This document shows positions 35,787 to 46,323 of a DNA stretch of 64,000 nucleotides, piece by piece. The notes under the pieces were generated by a model. The model was not told the origin of the DNA and ran no database searches. It saw only the letters and a program-made list of their open reading frames with translations. Position numbers and translations under genes: made by a program. The stretch covers positions 372,001 through 436,000 of the forward strand of contig JANPZU010000005.1 in NCBI GenBank assembly GCA_024707405.1. The letters are read 5' to 3'. This stretch comes from Luteimonas sp. GTDB lineage: Bacteria > Pseudomonadota > Gammaproteobacteria > Xanthomonadales > Xanthomonadaceae. The number at the start of each line of letters is the position of its first letter. The first letter of the stretch is position 1.

Positions 35787-36739
35787 TGCTGATCGCTGGA
35801 AAGCGCGGGCGCGGCGGCAGCCGGTTTGCCCTTGTGTCGTTGATCTTGCTGCTGAGTGTGCTCGCGATTTCGGTGCAGGCACAGGGTGTGCAAAACCTCT
35901 CTGTCGACGAGTTGCGTTCGCTGGCCGGACAGGGCGATGCGGCGGCGCAGTTCGAGCTCGGGCACCGGCACGCCGATGGGCGCGATGTGGTAAGGGACGA
36001 TGCAGAGGCCTTGCGCTGGTTCCGTCTGTCTGCCGAGCAGGGCCATGCCGGTGCGCAGCACAACCTCGCTTTCAGGTACGCCTTTGGGCAGGGTGTTCCC
36101 CTGGATGATGCCGAAGCCGTGCGCTGGTACCGCCTGGCGGCGGAGCAGGGTCATGCGGATGCGCAGTTCAATCTCGCCAGCAGGTATGCCCGTGGACGCG
36201 GTGTGCCTCGCGATGACGCCGAAGCCGTGCGCTGGTACCGGTTGGCGGCGGAGCAGGGGGATGTCCGTGCACAACTCGAGCTCGGTTTCAGGTACGCCAA
36301 CGGGCAAGGCGTGGCCCACGATTGTGCTGCCGCCGCCAGCCTTCTGCGACCTTTGGCCTCGAAGGGCTATGCCGGTGTCGTGCTCCTGATGGATCGAATG
36401 CTGTTGCCCGTCGGTGGCACTTCGGGTGCAACAGGCCTGTCACCGCAAGTCCAGGCCGACCTTCTGGAAGCCGAGACGCTCGCTGCTCTGGAGCGCGAAG
36501 ACTATCCAGCCTTCCTGTCCAACCTGTGTGCGTTCGAGGCCTTGGGCCATGCCGAGCGCCTGACGGCGCAGGATCGTGCCGAACTGCTGTACCACCGTGC
36601 CGTTGGCTTGCGTGCAACCGGCAAGCCGAAGGTGGCGCTGATGGCGTTGAACGAGTACCTCAATACCGCTGGCAGCAGCGGCAACAACTACCAGCAAGCC
36701 ATCATGATGCTGCGGCCACTCCAGGGGGAAGCCAAATGA
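35783..36739 (+). CDS. Secreted Sel1-repeat protein A (intact)
   Basis: A 318-aa protein: signal peptide (SLILLLSVLAISVQAQ), then about five Sel1-like repeats with the motif GDAxAQxxLGxxYAxGxGVxxDDAEAVRWYRLAAEQG, each a two-helix solenoid unit. A conserved ~140-residue C-terminal domain follows (LCAFEALGHAERLTAQDRAE; YHRAVGLRATGKPKVALMAL). Sel1 proteins mostly act as scaffolds, and no enzyme motif is seen. ATGA overlaps join it to the remnant before and the paralogue after. It is the only one of the three Sel1 genes that reads straight through. Confidence 0.88.
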   Translation: MMLIAGKRGRGGSRFALVSLILLLSVLAISVQAQGVQNLSVDELRSLAGQGDAAAQFELGHRHADGRDVVRDDAEALRWFRLSAEQGHAGAQHNLAFRYAFGQGVPLDDAEAVRWYRLAAEQGHADAQFNLASRYARGRGVPRDDAEAVRWYRLAAEQGDVRAQLELGFRYANGQGVAHDCAAAASLLRPLASKGYAGVVLLMDRMLLPVGGTSGATGLSPQVQADLLEAETLAALEREDYPAFLSNLCAFEALGHAERLTAQDRAELLYHRAVGLRATGKPKVALMALNEYLNTAGSSGNNYQQAIMMLRPLQGEAK

Positions 36740-38072
36740 TGGGGAACATGGAAGCGCGCACGAGCGGTAGCCGCAGGCGATGGCAGCGTGTGCTGCCGAT
36801 CCTGTTGCTATGCGCCTTGGCATTGTCGTTGCAGGCACAGGACATGAAAGGCCTGTCCGTCGAAGCGCTGCGCACGCTTGCCGACCAGGGCGACGCCAAG
36901 GCGCAGTCCGAACTCGGTTCCAGGTACTACAGCGGGCGCGACGGCATCGCGCGGGATGCGGCCGAGGCCCTGCGCTGGTTCCGCCTGGCAGCCGAGCAAG
37001 GCGATGCCCTGGGGCAGAACGGCATCGGTGTCACGACCCGGGACGATGCCGAAGCGATACGCTGGTACCGCCTATCGGCCGAGCAAGGCAATGCCTATGG
37101 ACAAGCCAATCTAGGGGCCATGTACGCCGCTGGGCGGGGTGTTGCCCGGGATGATGCCGAAGCGGTGCGTTTATTCCGCCTGTCTGCAGCGCAGGGCAAT
37201 GCCGTTGGACAGAGAGGTCTTGGCAAAATGTACCGCGAGGGACAAGGCGCGGCTCAAAACAATGCCGAAGCGATGCGCTGGTTCCGCCTGTCTGCAGCGC
37301 AGGGCGATGCTGCTGGACAGTACGAGCTCGGTAACGTACTGCTAGACCAAGCACGGGTTGATGACAACAACCAATTCGCCGAAGGGGTGCGTTGGTACCG
37401 TCTGGCGGCCGAACAGGGGCATCCAGATGCGCAGCGCAGGCTTGCAATCATATACGCCGGGGGCCGCGCCAGAAACGATGCCGAAGCGGCACGCTTGCGC
37501 CTAGCGGCCGCCACGAACAGCGCTGGGCGGAACGCAGCCCGGGACGACGCCGAAGCGTTGCGTTGGTACCGCCTGGCGGCAGCGCAGGGCCGGGATTGGG
37601 GGGCTACAGTCTTGGGGCCCTGTCCGCCAATGGGCGCGGCGGGCCCCAGGACTGTGCCGTCGCCGCCTCCCATCTACGGCCTCTGGCCTCGAAAGGCGAT
37701 ACGGACGCCGTATACGCAATGAACAAGATCCTTTCGCCCATCGGCGGCACCTCCGGCGCGGCAGGCTTGTCGCCGCAGCTCCAGGTGGACATCCTGGAAT
37801 CGCAACTCATGGACGCGCTGCATAAACAGGATTACGTGACATTCCTTTCCAACCTGTGCGCGTTCGAGGCGCTGGGTCATGCCGATATCCTGGCGCCGCC
37901 CCAGCGCATCGAATTGCTGTACCACCGCGCCGTCGGCTTGCGTGCAACCGGCAAGCCGTTGGCAGCGTTGATGGCATTGAACGAGTACCTCAACACTGCC
38001 GGGAACAGCGGTGAGGAATACCAGCAAGCCATCATGATGCTGCGCCCCTTGCAGGAGGAAGCACGTAAATGA
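36736..38072 (+). CDS. Secreted Sel1-repeat protein B, frameshifted at a G6 tract (37598-37603)
   Basis: Paralogue of protein A with a signal peptide (ILLLCALALSLQAQ) and about nine Sel1 repeats. The first frame stops at 37722 after an out-of-frame tail. From the run of six Gs at 37598 the Sel1 and C-terminal domain continue in the next frame (YSLGALSANGRGGPQDCAVA to the end at 38072). One extra G would restore one ORF of about 445 residues. The G tract sits within one codon of the tract that breaks paralogue C. It may be a phase-variable switch or a base-call error. ATGA overlaps on both sides. Confidence 0.8.
37598..37603 (+). repeat. G6 homopolymer at the Sel1 B frameshift
   Basis: Six Gs between att and cta. 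Seven would join the two halves of the gene in one frame. Confidence 0.8.
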
Positions 38073-39108
38073 TGCTGACCGTCGAAAAGCACGGGCGTGG
38101 GGGCAACCGGCTCGTCCTTGTCTTGCTGATCCTGTTGTCGGGTGTGTTGGCGTTCGCGGCGCAGGCGCAAAGCGTGCGTGATCTCTCTGTCGAAGCGTTG
38201 CGTTTACAGGCAGAACAGGGCAACGCCGACGCGCAGGCCGAGCTGGGTTCGAGGTATTACAACGGGCGTGACGGCGTGGCCGTGGATATGACGCAAGCCC
38301 TGCGCTGGTTCCGCCAGGCGGCAGAGCAGGGGAATGCACGGGGACAGAACGGCCTGGGTGTCGTGGCCCAGGACTATGCGGAATCGTTGCGTTGGTTCCG
38401 GCTGGCGGCAGAGCAGGGCTATGCCTACGCGCAGAACAATCTTGGGTACAGATACGCCAGAGGGCAGGGAGTGGCCCAGGACTATGTCGAAGCATTGCGT
38501 TGGTACCGATTGGCGGTGGAGCAGGGCAATGCCTCTGCGCAGCGCAATCTCGGTCTCATGTACGTCGAGGGGCAGGGAGTGGCTCCGGACGATGTCGAAG
38601 CCTCGCGTTGGTTCCGTCTAGCGGCGGATCAGGGCGATGCGGGGGGCAGCTCAATCTTGGTGCCATGTACGCCCTTGGGCGGGGAGTCGCCCAGGATTGC
38701 GCCGTTGCAGCCAGCTATCTCCAGCCGCTGGCTTCGAAGGGAAACGAAGACGCCATTTCCTGGATGGAAAGGCTTCTCACACCCGCTGGCGACGCGAAGG
38801 AGTTGCCACCACATGTCCAGGCCGATCTTCTGGAAGCCCAGGCGCTTGATGCTTTGCAGCGCGGTGACTATCCGGTCTTCCTGTCCAGCCTGTGCGCGTT
38901 CGAAGCACTCGGCCATGCCGAGCGCCTGACGGCGCAGGATCGTACCGAACTGCTGTACCACCGTGCCGTTGCCCTGCGCGCAACCGGCAAGCCGAAGGCA
39001 GCGCTGATGGCGTTGAACGCTTATCTGAAGATCGCTGACAGCAGTAGCGACAATTACCAGCCGGCCCTGTTGATGCTCAGGCCCTTGCAGGAGGAAGCAC
39101 GCAAATGA
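38069..39108 (+). CDS. Secreted Sel1-repeat protein C, frameshifted at a G6 tract (38641-38646)
   Basis: Third paralogue: signal peptide (VLLILLSGVLAFAAQAQ), about six Sel1 repeats, and the shared C-terminal domain (SLCAFEALGHAERLTAQDRT; LRATGKPKAALMALNAYL). The first frame drifts into nonsense after QGDAGG and stops at 38929. The correct continuation (QLNLGAMYALGRGVAQDCAV) begins in the next frame at the G6 tract 38641-38646, and ends at 39108. Seven Gs would give about 346 residues. ATGA overlaps with B before it and with the next secreted protein after it. Confidence 0.8.
38641..38646 (+). repeat. G6 homopolymer at the Sel1 C frameshift
   Basis: Six Gs between gatgc and cagctc. Seven would give one continuous gene. 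Its position matches the tract in paralogue B to within one codon. Confidence 0.8.
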
Positions 39109-40316
39109 TCGCAATCACGGCAAAGACATCATGCACCGCGAGGCGCATTGCGACGGTGCTGGCAGTGTGCGTCGGCATGGCGTGCCTGCCGACGACGGTG
39201 CTGGCACAGGAGGCGCGCAGGCTTTCGGCCTTTCTCTCCGGGAATGCGTCGCAGGAGGCGCCGAAGGAGGAAGCACAGGATGAGGCAGCGCAAACGTCAC
39301 CACGCGCCTCCAGGTTGTCGTCTTTCCTCTCGGGCGGCAGCGGCCAGCAGCGCGAGGCGTTGTCGTTCGAATCGTTGAGTGATGGCCGACTCAAACACGC
39401 GCAGGAGGCGCATGCGGCCGAGCAGCGTCGGTTGGCGGCGATCGAAGCCGAGCGCCGCCGCGTCGAAGAGGCCGCCTGGCGGGCGGAACAGGAAGCCCTT
39501 GCCGCCGAGCAGCGCATCCGCGACCTGGAGTGGGAACAGGAGCGCGCGGAGCGTGAGTACGAGGAGCGGGAGTATGCAAGGCGTTCGCGTTCCAGTGGGC
39601 CCGATCCCCTGGCGATGGCCATTCTGGGCGTGGCCAGGAACATCGGCACCGTGGCTGCCCAGAACGTCATGGCCGATCACTATCGCGAGCAGGCCGCTTC
39701 ACGGCAGCGCCTTGCAGATTCGGCGGCAAGGCGCGAGGCGGAAGAGCAACGGCTGAGGGCGGGCGAGCGTGCGGCTCAGGCCCGCCGCGATGCCGAAGCG
39801 GCCAATGCGCGGGCTCGCCAGCAGGCGGCGCAGGCCCGTCAGGATGCCGACGCGGCCAATGCGCGTGCACGCCAGCAGGTGGCCCAGTCCGGTCAGGATG
39901 CCGCCGCGGCATCGGCCCATGCGAACCGGGCTGCAACGCAGCAGTCGGCAGAGGCGGATTTCAGGCGGCGAGAGGCTGCCGCATCTTCGCGTCCCACGAC
40001 TCTGAGTGGCTTCTTGTCGGGAGGTGGTACGACAGCTGCAGCGTCAGGTGGTGCCGCTGGCAGTGCAGGTGGTCAGGGTTCGCGTGGCGCGGGGGGCGTG
40101 GCCTCGACGGCTTCAGCAGCGTCCTCATCGCAATCGGATTTCTATCGACCGGATCCGTTGCTGCAGGAATGCATGCGGTTGGAAATGACGAAGAAGGTTG
40201 GTTGGGATGACGCAGAACGTGCTGCCGCCAATGCCTTCAATGCCGGGGTGGACGAGCGGAAGAAGGCATTGGGATGCCCTGTCCACTCCCAGTCAGGTCA
40301 GGCGCGGGAACTTTGA
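39105..40316 (+). CDS. Secreted coiled-coil protein with three LSxFLSG motifs
   Basis: A 403-aa protein of unknown function. Signal peptide (IATVLAVCVGMACLPTTVLA). The motif L-S-x-F-L-S-G occurs three times (RRLSAFLSGN near residue 40, SRLSSFLSGGS near 70, TTLSGFLSGGG near 300). A long charged Glu/Arg/Ala coiled coil spans about residues 85-150, and a second Ala/Arg/Gln-rich one about 195-280, which contains a short tandem repeat (EAANARARQQAAQARQDAD). A Gly/Ala/Ser-rich stretch and a C-terminal segment with two cysteines follow. Its ATGA start makes it the last gene of the Sel1 array, so it is probably made with those proteins, perhaps as a partner. No family was recognised. Confidence 0.75.
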   Translation: MIAITAKTSCTARRIATVLAVCVGMACLPTTVLAQEARRLSAFLSGNASQEAPKEEAQDEAAQTSPRASRLSSFLSGGSGQQREALSFESLSDGRLKHAQEAHAAEQRRLAAIEAERRRVEEAAWRAEQEALAAEQRIRDLEWEQERAEREYEEREYARRSRSSGPDPLAMAILGVARNIGTVAAQNVMADHYREQAASRQRLADSAARREAEEQRLRAGERAAQARRDAEAANARARQQAAQARQDADAANARARQQVAQSGQDAAAASAHANRAATQQSAEADFRRREAAASSRPTTLSGFLSGGGTTAAASGGAAGSAGGQGSRGAGGVASTASAASSSQSDFYRPDPLLQECMRLEMTKKVGWDDAERAAANAFNAGVDERKKALGCPVHSQSGQAREL

Positions 40317-40368
40317 TCGGATTTTCTGGCGGGGAGTCCGGGGCTGGGAAGCAGCCCCGGCTGCGTGC

Positions 40369-40397
40369 CGTCACTTCAACGCCTTGAACCGCAGGCG
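40369..40397 (-). pseudogene. duplicated 3' end of ettA
   Basis: The 29 bases match 41338-41366 (the last codons and stop of ettA, RLRFKALK-stop) with a single mismatch. The fragment is in the same orientation as ettA and abuts a pyrF fragment. Confidence 0.7.
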
Positions 40398-40410
40398 GAT
40401 TGGTCGGCGA

Positions 40411-40515
40411 GGAAGGCGTCGGGAACCTGGCCGGATCCGGGTCGAGACCCACGCAGAGCAGGGTGTCGGCTTGTTGCCAGCGGTCGTGGAGTCTTTGCAT
40501 GAACGACTGCGGCAT
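40411..40515 (-). pseudogene. 5' fragment of a second pyrF copy
   Basis: Reads MPQSFMQRLHDRWQQADTLL, then [12 protein letters not shown] on the minus strand, closely matching the start of PyrF ([20 protein letters not shown]). A one-base loss at FP shifts the frame (the other frame continues PDAF), and homology ends there. It joins the ettA-like fragment downstream. This is a relic, not a working gene. Confidence 0.75.
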
Positions 40516-40525
40516 CCGCGGGCCC

Positions 40526-41263
40526 TCAGGTAACGATGATCGGTTCGCCGTGGGTGACCACGACCGTGTGTTCGAATTGCGCGCCGACGCCTTTCGGACA
40601 GGCCAGCGACCAGCCATCGCCCAGTTCCATCGTGCGCGTGGCATGTGTCGCGAGGAATGGCTCGACCGTGATGACCATGCCGTCGTGCAGGCGGCGTGTG
40701 TCTCGTCGGTCGAAGTAACCCGGGATCGAGCCGGGGGCTTCATGCAATGCGCGCCCCACGCCGTGGCTCTGCAGGTCGCGGACGACGCGGAACCCGCGTT
40801 TCGCGGCGATGGTCTCGATGGTGCGGCCGATGCCGTTGAGCAGGTCGCCTGCACGCAATTGGGAGATCGCTGCGTCGCGGGCTTCGCGCGTAGCGTCCAG
40901 CAGGCGCTGCTGGGCAGCGCTGGCGGTACCGACGACGAAGCTGGCGCCGGTGTCGGCGAAATAGCCGTCGAGTTCCGCCGAGACGTCGATGTTCACCAGG
41001 TCGCCGTCATGCAGCATGGTGTCGTCCGGGATGCCGTGCGCGATGACTTCGTTGACGCTGATGCAGGTTGCGCCGGGGAAGCCGTAGGTCAGTTGCGGCG
41101 CGGATCGCGCGCCGGCCTTGCGCATCAGTTCGGCCCCCATCGCGTCGAGGTCGCGCGTGCGCACGCCCGCGGCGGCGGCATCGCGCATGGCCGAGAGGAT
41201 CGACGCCACCAGCGCCCCGGCACGGCGCAGGCCTTCGAGTTCGGATGCGTGCTCGATGGTCAT
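40526..41263 (-). CDS. map: Methionine aminopeptidase, type I
   Basis: Cytosolic metalloprotease that removes the initiator Met from new proteins, 245 aa with the standard pita-bread fold. Metal ligands and neighbours are visible: substrate His in YGFPGATCISVNEVIAHGIP, the Asp pair in VNIDVSAELDGYFADTGASF, His in SHGVGRALHEAPG, Glu in VITVEPFL, and Glu in GVGAQFEHTVVV. There is no N-terminal zinc finger, as expected for type Ia. It lies 76 nt downstream of ettA on the same strand. The usual partner rpsB is not nearby, so this may be a second or relocated Map. Confidence 0.93.
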   Translation of the reverse strand: MTIEHASELEGLRRAGALVASILSAMRDAAAAGVRTRDLDAMGAELMRKAGARSAPQLTYGFPGATCISVNEVIAHGIPDDTMLHDGDLVNIDVSAELDGYFADTGASFVVGTASAAQQRLLDATREARDAAISQLRAGDLLNGIGRTIETIAAKRGFRVVRDLQSHGVGRALHEAPGSIPGYFDRRDTRRLHDGMVITVEPFLATHATRTMELGDGWSLACPKGVGAQFEHTVVVTHGEPIIVT

Positions 41264-41339
41264 GGTGTTGCCTTCTGTCGGATCCCTCGCTGCACTCGGG
41301 ATGACGCAACGGCAGCCGCGCTTGGCGCGGGCCGTTGCG

Positions 41340-43004
<1,665 letters not shown>

Positions 43005-43073
43005 GGGGGCTCCGGATGATGCGCTGCCGGCCCGCACGGGACGCGCGGGCCGGAAAGGGACTGGGATGGCGTG

Positions 43074-43079
43074 ATTATA
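43074..43079 (-). promoter_or_regulatory. consensus -10 box (TATAAT) for ettA
   Basis: Read on the minus strand, CGCTATAATCACG lies 70 nt upstream of the ettA ATG and is a perfect -10 hexamer. No good -35 is visible at the usual spacing. Confidence 0.6.
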
Positions 43080-43211
43080 GCGGGTGCCATGCATCGGCCG
43101 GCTTGTGCCCGGGTTGCCGCCCATGCCGGATGCCTGCAGGATGGGAGTTGTTCCCGCGTCCGGTCACGGTGTGCGGGCTGTCTGACACCCGCCAAGCATC
43201 GGAGCCATGCC

Positions 43212-43655
43212 ATGCGCACATCGTCGAGATCCCTGGCCATCCTTGCCGGTCTGCTGGCCGCCACTTCTGCCATGGCCTTCGCCGTCGAGCCGCCGGCCGA
43301 AGGCGGCGTGGACACGGAACGGCAGCGCGAGGCGGACAGGCAGCTTTACCTGCAGCGCGAGGACGAACGTGCCCGGGTGCGCAACAACCCGGACTACGGA
43401 CGCTACGACCGTGCCGACCGCAACCGTGCCCGTCGCGCCGCCCAGGAGAGGATGGATGCCCGCCTTGGCGTCGGTTGGGCAGTGGGGACGTCCGTGCACG
43501 GTTACGGTTATCCGCTCTACGTGGTCAGCGACCTGCGCGGACATGGCCTCCGGCAGCCGCCACGCGGCTCCCGCTGGATGCGCGACGACCGCGGCGACTT
43601 GCTGCTCGTCGTGATCGATGACGGCATGATCTCGGAAGTGTTGCCGCACGAGTGA
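43212..43655 (+). CDS. RcnB-like periplasmic protein
   Basis: A 147-aa secreted protein: signal peptide (LAILAGLLAATSAMAFA), a charged Arg/Asp/Glu-rich linker, then the RcnB domain (YPLYVVSDLRGHGLRQPPRG, WMRDDRGDLLLVVIDDGMIS). In E. coli RcnB is a periplasmic factor that affects nickel/cobalt accumulation; most members of the family in other genera have no tested role. The ATG at 43212 was chosen because the signal peptide begins there. A second RcnB-type gene lies 212 nt downstream. Confidence 0.8.
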   Translation: MRTSSRSLAILAGLLAATSAMAFAVEPPAEGGVDTERQREADRQLYLQREDERARVRNNPDYGRYDRADRNRARRAAQERMDARLGVGWAVGTSVHGYGYPLYVVSDLRGHGLRQPPRGSRWMRDDRGDLLLVVIDDGMISEVLPHE

Positions 43656-43867
43656 GGCATTGCCCGGTGTTTGCACCGGGGTTGGCATGCCGGATCCACG
43701 CGTCGCGCGAAGTGGCAATTGGACGCGTTTGCATGCGCGGATTGAGTTCGCGTTCTGAGCGGACATTAAACGTCGGCGTCGCATCGTGGTCTGCAAACGG
43801 TTGCAGGCCGTGGCGGTTCAGTCTCGGGCAGAGATAGTTCCCGGTACGCAATCCCGCCGGAGGACGC

Positions 43868-44335
43868 ATGAACAAGACGCTGACATGGGCAACGGCCATC
43901 GCACTGGCGATGGCGACCCTCGCTGCCACGCCTGCACTCGCCCGCGACGACCGTGGCCGCCACGGACACAGTCATCGCGACCACGACCGTCACGACCGCC
44001 GGCATGATCGCCGCGACTCGCGTTGGGATCGCCGCGACGACCGCCGCCGCGATTACGCGCATCATCGTGATCGCAGGCATGACCAGCGTTACGACCGCCG
44101 CCCCGTCGTCGTCCGCCACGTCTACCATCCCCCGCGCCACGCTGGCCCGCCACGCTGGGCGCGCGGTGGCCATGTCCACAGCTACAACCGCCCGGTCTAC
44201 GTGGTGCAGGACTATCGCGGCTACGGGCTGCGGCACCCGCCGCGCGGGCATCGCTGGGTGCGGGACGACTATGGCGACTACCTGCTGGTCGCGATCACGA
44301 CCGGCCTGATCGTCGATTTGATCCTGCGCAACTGA
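43868..44335 (+). CDS. RcnB-like periplasmic protein with His/Arg/Asp-rich linker
   Basis: A 155-aa paralogue: signal peptide ([16 protein letters not shown]), then a low-complexity linker extremely rich in Arg, Asp and His (residues 26-80), then an RcnB domain ([38 protein letters not shown]). The His/Asp content could bind metal ions, in keeping with the family, but this is inferred from composition. The spacing from the first paralogue suggests a separate promoter. Confidence 0.82.
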   Translation: MNKTLTWATAIALAMATLAATPALARDDRGRHGHSHRDHDRHDRRHDRRDSRWDRRDDRRRDYAHHRDRRHDQRYDRRPVVVRHVYHPPRHAGPPRWARGGHVHSYNRPVYVVQDYRGYGLRHPPRGHRWVRDDYGDYLLVAITTGLIVDLILRN

Positions 44336-44439
44336 TCGCCAGGGGGAGCAGGAACGCGGGGCGTGCCGATGGCGCGCCTCGCGTCGTTCCGGGCCATGCC
44401 CGCCATGGCCGGAGCGGCGGGGACAGGGGCCGGGGAGGG

Positions 44440-44445
44440 TACAAT
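44440..44445 (+). promoter_or_regulatory. candidate -10 box (TACAAT) for glyA
   Basis: TACAAT lies 32 nt before the glyA ATG, in the same position as the TACAAT of purL. No -35 is visible in the GC-rich sequence upstream. Confidence 0.5.
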
Positions 44446-44477
44446 CGCAGGCCCGTCCCCCGCAGTCCGGAGAGCCG

Positions 44478-45746
44478 ATGTTCCCGCGCGACGCCCGCAT
44501 CGAAACCTACGATCCCGAACTGGCCAAGGCCATCGCCGACGAGGCCCGCCGCCAGGAGGATCACGTCGAGCTGATCGCCAGCGAGAACTACGCCAGCCCG
44601 CGCGTGATGGAAGCGCAGGGTAGCCAGCTGACCAACAAGTACGCCGAGGGTTATCCCGGCAAGCGCTACTACGGTGGCTGCGAATACGTCGATGTTGCCG
44701 AGCAGCTGGCCATCGACCGGCTCAAGCAGCTTTTCGATGCCGACTACGCCAACGTGCAGCCGCATTCCGGCTCGCAGGCCAACCAGGCGGTGTACTTCGC
44801 GCTGCTGCAGCCGGGCGACACGATCCTGGGCATGTCGCTGGCGCACGGCGGCCACCTGACCCACGGCGCCAAGGTCAATGCCTCGGGCAAGCTGTTCAAC
44901 GCCGTGCAGTACGGCGTCAACGGTGACGGCCTGATCGACTACGACGAAGTCGAGAAGCTGGCGCTCGAGCACAAGCCGAAGATGGTCGTTGCCGGCTTCA
45001 GTGCCTACTCGCAGAAGATCGACTGGGCGCGGTTCCGCGCCATCGCCGACAAGGTGGGTGCCTACCTGTTCGTGGACATGGCGCACGTGGCGGGCCTGAT
45101 CGCCGCCGGCGTGTATCCCACGCCCGTGCCGCACGCGCACGTGGTCACCTCGACCACGCACAAGACCCTGCGCGGCCCGCGCGGCGGCATCATCATTGCC
45201 AGCGAACAGGGTGCGGGCGAAGCCTTCGCCGACATCACCAAGAGGCTGCAGAGCATCGTGTTCCCCGGCATCCAGGGCGGGCCGCTGATGCACGTCATCG
45301 CCGCCAAGGCTGTCGCGTTCAAGGAAGCGCTGGAGCCGGAATTCAAGGACTACCAGGCGCAGGTGGTGAAGAACGCGCAGGCGATGGCGAAGGTCATCAT
45401 CGAACGCGGCTACCGCATCGTGTCCGGAGGCACCGAGAACCACCTGATGCTGGTGGACATGATCGGCAAGCCGATCACCGGCAAGGCCGCCGAGGAAGCA
45501 CTGGGCAAGGCGCACATCACGGTCAACAAGAACGCGGTGCCGAACGACCCGCAAAAGCCGTTCGTGACATCCGGCCTGCGCATCGGCACCCCGGCGGTAA
45601 CCACGCGCGGTTACAAGGAAGCCGATTGCGCCGCGCTGGCCCACTGGATCTGCGACGTGCTGGATGCGCCGCAAGACGAGACCGTGCTGGCGCGCGTGCG
45701 CGAAGAAGTCACGAGGCAATGCCGGGAGCTCCCGGTCTACGGTTGA
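44478..45746 (+). CDS. glyA: Serine hydroxymethyltransferase
   Basis: PLP enzyme that interconverts serine and glycine and charges tetrahydrofolate with a one-carbon unit, 422 aa. The PLP lysine is K229 in [13 protein letters not shown], the same number as in E. coli. Other motifs: [50 protein letters not shown], and the C-terminal [16 protein letters not shown]. The next gene, nrdR, starts 3 nt after its stop; glyA-nrdR is a conserved pair in this group. Confidence 0.97.
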   Translation: MFPRDARIETYDPELAKAIADEARRQEDHVELIASENYASPRVMEAQGSQLTNKYAEGYPGKRYYGGCEYVDVAEQLAIDRLKQLFDADYANVQPHSGSQANQAVYFALLQPGDTILGMSLAHGGHLTHGAKVNASGKLFNAVQYGVNGDGLIDYDEVEKLALEHKPKMVVAGFSAYSQKIDWARFRAIADKVGAYLFVDMAHVAGLIAAGVYPTPVPHAHVVTSTTHKTLRGPRGGIIIASEQGAGEAFADITKRLQSIVFPGIQGGPLMHVIAAKAVAFKEALEPEFKDYQAQVVKNAQAMAKVIIERGYRIVSGGTENHLMLVDMIGKPITGKAAEEALGKAHITVNKNAVPNDPQKPFVTSGLRIGTPAVTTRGYKEADCAALAHWICDVLDAPQDETVLARVREEVTRQCRELPVYG

Positions 45747-45749
45747 CGC

Positions 45750-46283
45750 ATGCACTGTCCCTTCTGCCAGCACCAGGACACCAAGGTCATCGACTCGCGC
45801 GCGTCGGAAGACGGCGCGACGATCCGTCGTCGCCGTGAATGCGAGGCCTGCGGCGAACGCTTCAGCACGCTGGAGACGATCGAACTCAAGTTGCCGGTGA
45901 TCATCAAGGGCGATGGTCGTCGCGAGCCGTTCGATGCCCGCAAGTTGCGCGTGAGCATGGATCGCGCGCTGCACAAGCGACTGGTGTCGGAAGAGCAGGT
46001 CGAGGCGGCGGTGCGCGCAGTGGTGCACCAGTTGCGCATGACCACCGAGCGCGAAATCCAGTCGCGCCGGGTCGGCGAGTTCGTGATCGCCGAGTTGCGC
46101 AAGCTCGACCATGTCGGCTTCGTGCGCTTCGCCTCGGTCTACCGCTCGTTCGAGGACATCACCGACTTCCGCGAGGAACTCGACCGGCTCGAACGCGACT
46201 TGCCTGGCGAGACGCAACTGCCGCTGCTCTCGGGCGAGGTGGTTCCGTTCGACAAGGGCGCGGGCAAGGGTCGCAAGCGCTGA
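45750..46283 (+). CDS. nrdR: Transcriptional repressor NrdR
   Basis: Zinc-ribbon/ATP-cone repressor of ribonucleotide reductase genes that senses ATP/dATP, 177 aa. An N-terminal zinc ribbon has cysteines at CPFCQ and CEACGERF, followed by [20 protein letters not shown] and the ATP-cone (about residues 49-139). The ATG is 3 nt after glyA. It is followed by riboflavin gene ribD, the order seen across gammaproteobacteria. Confidence 0.95.
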   Translation: MHCPFCQHQDTKVIDSRASEDGATIRRRRECEACGERFSTLETIELKLPVIIKGDGRREPFDARKLRVSMDRALHKRLVSEEQVEAAVRAVVHQLRMTTEREIQSRRVGEFVIAELRKLDHVGFVRFASVYRSFEDITDFREELDRLERDLPGETQLPLLSGEVVPFDKGAGKGRKR

Positions 46284-46323
46284 CCGTCGTCCCGGTGGCA
46301 AGCCTGCGGGCTAGAATCGACCG

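Noticed and set aside
40338..40361. Hairpin ccggggctg...cagccccgg after the coiled-coil gene as a terminator
   Set aside because: A stem is present but no T run follows on either strand; not reported as a terminator.
41273..41307. Second full REP-like element upstream of map
   Set aside because: Only one half of the palindrome is visible; mentioned with the full element instead.
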